From Saturnia japonica (Eukaryota; Arthropoda; Insecta; Lepidoptera; Saturniidae), in assembly GCA_033032175.1 (NCBI GenBank), contig CM065309.1:11098001-11162000 (forward strand): DNA of 64,000 nt. The letters run 5' to 3'. A model generated the notes under the pieces. That model did not search any database. It was given only the letters and a program-made list of their open reading frames with translations, and was not told where the DNA came from. The position numbers and the translations under genes were made by a program. This document shows positions 60,738 through 64,000 of the stretch, in pieces (position 1 is the stretch's first letter; each line of letters opens with the position of its first letter).

Positions 60738-62078
60738 CACATATTTCAATACTTGTTCAAAATGCTGACCTTTCATAATGCATAGTTCGGCACGTTTTCG
60801 CAAGTTTTCTTTCACATGGCTTAACACAAAACGTTCACTTTGTACTTTATCGAACGCAGTCACGGTTCTACTGTAGCGACATCTCTCGCCACAACTGACG
60901 CATCAACGCATCGACACAACTACGTAGCGACATCTATCGAGCCACATAGGACGCATCCCTACTATCCTACATTGCGCTATAGAAATTCACTCTATCGTTG
61001 AGTATATATACAAGAACCCGACTACAACAGTCGGGGCAGCTGCCTGCCAGACATAGCACCCGTCTGGCCGGAGGATCCTCCCTTTTCTATGGCGGATGAG
61101 GAACTTTACTGTCTGTTCCTCGTCTCCGCTAAACTACTTTTTAATTCGTCTCGGTTCGAATACTCCGTAGAATACACTAGGCGTTCACTTCGCCCCACAA
61201 ATAATAGTCAAGTGGAGTGAGGTCTGGAGAGCGCGCAGGCTACTGCTCGTGTACTCCGTCCTATCCAACTATCTTCAAAATAATTGGTTAAGTACTCTCG
61301 TACTTGCTGATGATAGTGCGCGAGCGCTCCGTCATGTTGGTAGAACAGATTACGATGGTAGCTCAGCGGTAAATCATCCAGCATCTCATTCACAACGTTG
61401 TATAAAATTTGTAAGTCTTACAAAGTCTGTAGTAGTTTATCTTCAATAAAATATGACCCCCAACAAACAATTACCCAGAATACCGGCCTACGCGTTAACA
61501 CTAAATCTATGCTGATAAGCGTCCTGTCTTATTACATGGGGATTTGAATGGGCCCACCAGTGTTCATTATGTAAATTAAACAGTCCGAGCTTAGTAAATG
61601 TAGTTTCATTTGTGAACAAGATAATTTTGTCCGTATTTTCAAGGTAACGTTGACAAAAATTCACCCTAGGTTGGTGGTCGTTGACCCCAAGTTCTTGCAC
61701 GGGGCGAAAATGGAATGGCTGTAGACCATCTTCATGGAAAACATTCCACACTGTCCACTGTGATATACCAAAACGTCTCGCAGCGTTTCGAGTACTCGCT
61801 TGTGGGTCATTTATGAAATACTTCAGGATTTCTTCTTGCAAGCCGACTGGATAGGGGTTAGCCCCTTAGCCTTGTGCATGCACTGGCACGGTAAATTGTT
61901 CAAATTCCCTTAAACATTGGTTTACCTTTAACATTACGTGACGCGTGGGGGCGCGGCGATGTGGAAATGCTTCACGATACAGGTTAATCGCACCAACTAC
62001 ACTGTCATTTGCACGAGCGTATGCACGAACCATCTCCCAATATTCTTCGTTCGTAAAAGAAACTATTATTACTTTCAC
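60738..62078 (-). pseudogene. DD41D-type transposase relic
   Basis: Blocks in order on the minus strand: SFTNEEYWEMVRAYARANDS, then NLYREAFPHRRAPTRHVMLK (62,060-61,900); STRNAARRFGISQWTVWNV (helix-turn-helix); NFCQRYLENTDKIILFTNET; LNEMLDDLPLSYHRNLFYQH, then DGALAHY; a frameshift after WIGR; SPDLTPLDYYLWGEV in the next frame (61,220-61,180). After the LTR come FVLSHVKENLRKRAELCI and HFEQVLKYV. The first catalytic Asp is Asn (TNETT, codon 61,608-61,610), while the second (QHDG) and third (PLDYY) remain. Confidence 0.88.
60872..61133 (+). mobile_element. Solo LTR nested in the DD41D mariner
   Basis: A 262-bp insert beginning tgtagcg and ending cgctaaa (one mismatch from the perfect mirror cgctaca), flanked by identical 4-bp duplications ctac (60,868-71 and 61,134-37). 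It contains a TATA-like gtatatatac (61,001) followed by a GC-rich segment, as LTR promoters do. Removing it makes the surrounding transposase frame continuous (DELKS to RTVTAF), which confirms the boundaries. No internal retroelement genes remain. Orientation is by the TATA box. Confidence 0.75.
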
Positions 62079-62529
62079 TGATTAATTATTTGTCATAGGT
62101 GAGCGCGACACGCGGAAATAAATATTAACAAACGATGTCTGTCGACGCAGTGACGCAAGTGCTTAACTATGGTGGCGGAAGGCTCGAATGTGGTGCAAGC
62201 GTGGAGCTGAGGGTGTGAGCGGGGTGCGGGAGCATGCACTGACTGTCCTGCCACGTGATCGCTCATATGTAAAGAAAGGCGCGTGGGATGGAATATGATT
62301 TTTGTATTTGTCTAGATAACTAGGTCAAATATTAAGCACCTATTTTTTAAATTAATTTAGAACGAGAATGAAGTACTGAATACTCTGTATCAATATTGCG
62401 AGTGTTCAACGATACACTCGGTACATTAAGGCCCAGTACTTTGTTCATCGAGGAGATAAAAAAAGGACGAAATATGGAATAAGGCCCCATGCATTTGCTA
62501 ATATTATGCACCAGCGAGTTGAAATGGTC

Positions 62530-63000
62530 CTCTTTTTTTAAATACCAAATTTAAGCAATCTCTTTATTACATATTGGCTTTACACAGTAGTTATTAGACC
62601 AATGGTAAGACACGGTGTGCTCTCAGGGCTATGTGTACACAATAGTATAACCATTCAATGGATTAAAGGGCACAGTGGATCACGTTGCAATTACGCTGCG
62701 GATGATCTGGCAAAAAGGGAATCCTCTTCCTTTTTGCTGGATTAAAACAGAAATACGTTCGAGAACGAAACGACTCAGATATATAGAATGGAACATTGGA
62801 ACAGTCTGACAGGTATTGCTGAAAGCACACTGTGCCAAGCGTGCATGGGACGTTAAACACGTACTCTTGGAGTATAGACAGGTAGACCAATACCGGGTTA
62901 AATACCTTGGCAGACCAAGGAGTCTTTCAGAAGTTTTTAATAACATCGGGCAACTGGTGGACTTCCTGGAAGAGCTAGGATGGCAGGATTAAATTTAGCC
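62530..63000 (+). pseudogene. 3' fragment of an RNase H-bearing LINE
   Basis: Decayed frames give TVVIRPMV (end of the RT region), ITIQWIKGHSGS, then CNYAADDLAKRES (RNase H C-terminal His/Asp part) and YLGRPRSLSEVFNNIGQLVD, then FLEELGWQD and a stop at about 62,990. A different lineage from the LINE at 7.3 kb. The 3' UTR may continue to about 63,125. Confidence 0.75.
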
Positions 63001-63380
63001 ATAATCACGCAAAATAGGCGCACATAAACATCGAGTTGTGGAAATTAAATCCATGTAAACCTGGATTGATAGCTGATACCAGAATTATTAGGCCCATATC
63101 TACCATCCCTGGTATGTTATACGCCAATACATTTGGAATAAGTAAGTCGACACATGTGGCGCAGTGAACTGAGTTGGCGCAATTAGGTGGTACAGCAGTG
63201 TAGCGCAGTGCTAGGCGTGCTAGCCATGTCTAAAGATCACTGATCACTAATGTCATGTCATTGTCAAATGTCAAGTCAATTGTTGTAAATTGTCATCATC
63301 TTGTAAGAAATCTCAGTTGTTTATATTGTAGCTACTCTAAGTTGTATCACTGTGTGTGGTAGGTATATGATTCGTGAAAA

Positions 63381-64000
63381 ATGGTGAGGACAATTTATTC
63401 CCCTGAGCATTGCCTTCAGTATTTGGAACAGTATGCGTCGAAAGAAAACTTTGTTGTCGGATTAATTCTTGGCCAGGTACGTTCTGTTTCGCCTTGCACG
63501 TCTTGTACACGTACATAACTATAGTTTATAAAATCGAAGTTTAATTGCTCATAATTACGAGCAAAAATGAATAAATACAAAACTTTATTTGTACATTTTG
63601 GACATTTATGCTCATAAAATTTTATTAGAGTTCATTATAATTACCATGCGTAGTACCACAATAATCGACCATGGGAGAGGAGAAAGAAATAAACGATCAT
63701 TCATTACCATAATAATTATAAATATATTTTCTTGTATTTATTATGCTTAAATTTATCTTCATAAAGTTTAATCATAGTATTTTTAGTTTACAGATGCAAG
63801 AGAAAATGTTATCCATCTCGCCAGGACTCCGGAAGAGAAATGTTTGGAGAATACGTCAGAATCAAGTTATGGTTCAGATAAAACACTGTCTGTTCAGATA
63901 TTGTTGGATGTGTCAGAAGCTTGGGTTGCTGACCATGCTAAACATGTAACAAGAATGCTGCCTGGTGGCATGTTTGTTCACGGTGATCACCTTTTTGTTT
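63381..64000 (+). CDS. odr4: ODR-4 homologue, 5' part (runs off the window)
   Basis: Exon 1 (63,381-63,476) encodes 32 residues, MVRTIYSPEHCLQYLEQYAS, then KENFVVGLILGQ, and ends at gtacgt. Exon 2 starts at 63,787 after attttttag-type sequence (ttttag|TTTACAGAT) and continues FTDARENVIHLARTPEEK, then SEAWVADHAKHVTRMLPGGM. The GL(L/I)(L/I)GQ and (E)WA.(E/D)HA..V.RMLPGG motifs match animal ODR4, an ER membrane protein needed for trafficking of some G-protein-coupled receptors. A donor at about 63,983 (cacg|gtgatc) is possible, so the last bases may be intronic. The initiator-like tcagtt at 63,313 could mark transcription start. Confidence 0.85.

Larger units (their letters stand above)
60206..62410 (-). 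mobile_element. DD41D (rosa-like) Tc1/mariner element
   Basis: Minus-strand transposase relic flanked by inverted copies of acactcgcaatatt (60,213-60,226 and 62,392-62,405), which may mark the terminal repeats. Exact ends and target duplication were not fixed. GC-rich subterminal regions lie on both sides (60,360-60,490 and 62,100-62,290). A solo LTR interrupts it at 60,872. Confidence 0.65.

Noticed and set aside
62680..62946. Two overlapping minus-strand ORFs of 75-88 codons
   Set aside because: They are the antisense of an RNase H/C-terminal LINE fragment readable on the plus strand.

Overview
This is an AT-rich, transposon-dense stretch of insect nuclear DNA, almost certainly from a moth or butterfly. 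The evidence is the mix of repeats: an RTE/BovB LINE, an RNase H-bearing LINE, several Tc1/mariner lineages, tRNA-derived SINEs, and short repeats typical of lepidopteran genomes, set around two conserved single-copy animal genes with AT-rich introns. No prokaryotic operon, CRISPR array, rRNA gene or canonical tRNA gene was seen.

Host genes. (1) nudC, the dynein and Hsp90 co-factor, runs left to right from 12,170 to 57,950 in eight coding exons (322 codons) that join in frame. Its fourth intron is about 36.6 kb and holds most of the window's transposons. (2) Inside that intron, on the opposite strand, two phase-compatible exons (23,902-24,030 and 21,837-22,236) encode part of an unrecognised membrane protein: a Ser-rich region, a Cys cluster, then a membrane segment. 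A TATA plus TCAGT core promoter on the same strand at about 42.6 kb could serve it. (3) An odr-4 homologue starts at 63,381 and runs off the right edge.

Layout. 1-443: AT-rich with a short tandem repeat. 444-4,188: a complete but dead hAT transposon with perfect 8-bp target duplications, inserted in a tandem repeat and itself hit by a SINE. 4.2-7.2 kb: repeats, a GC-rich island and a long (AT)n tract. 7.25-10.64 kb: a 5'-truncated RNase H-bearing LINE on the minus strand, ending in a perfect hairpin next to its A tail. 11.1-15.1 kb: a MITE, then nudC exons 1-4 with repeat-filled introns. 15.1-51.7 kb: nudC intron 4, with three copies of one mariner-related MITE, a 5'-truncated RTE LINE, the antisense gene, four further Tc1/mariner copies, tandem arrays, SINEs and MITEs. 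51.7-58.1 kb: nudC exons 5-8, interrupted by a large hairpin element and another mariner. 58.1-63.4 kb: a SINE head, a DD41D-type mariner split by a solo LTR, and a LINE tail. 63.4 kb to the end: odr-4.

Every transposase or reverse transcriptase reading frame seen here is broken by stops, frameshifts, deletions or loss of a catalytic Asp, so none looks autonomous. No wholly new system is evident. The items most worth following up are the antisense membrane-protein gene with its promoter, the very long host intron, and the nested insertions with legible target-site duplications. Exon borders were read by eye from splice consensus, reading frame and known protein families, without alignment software.
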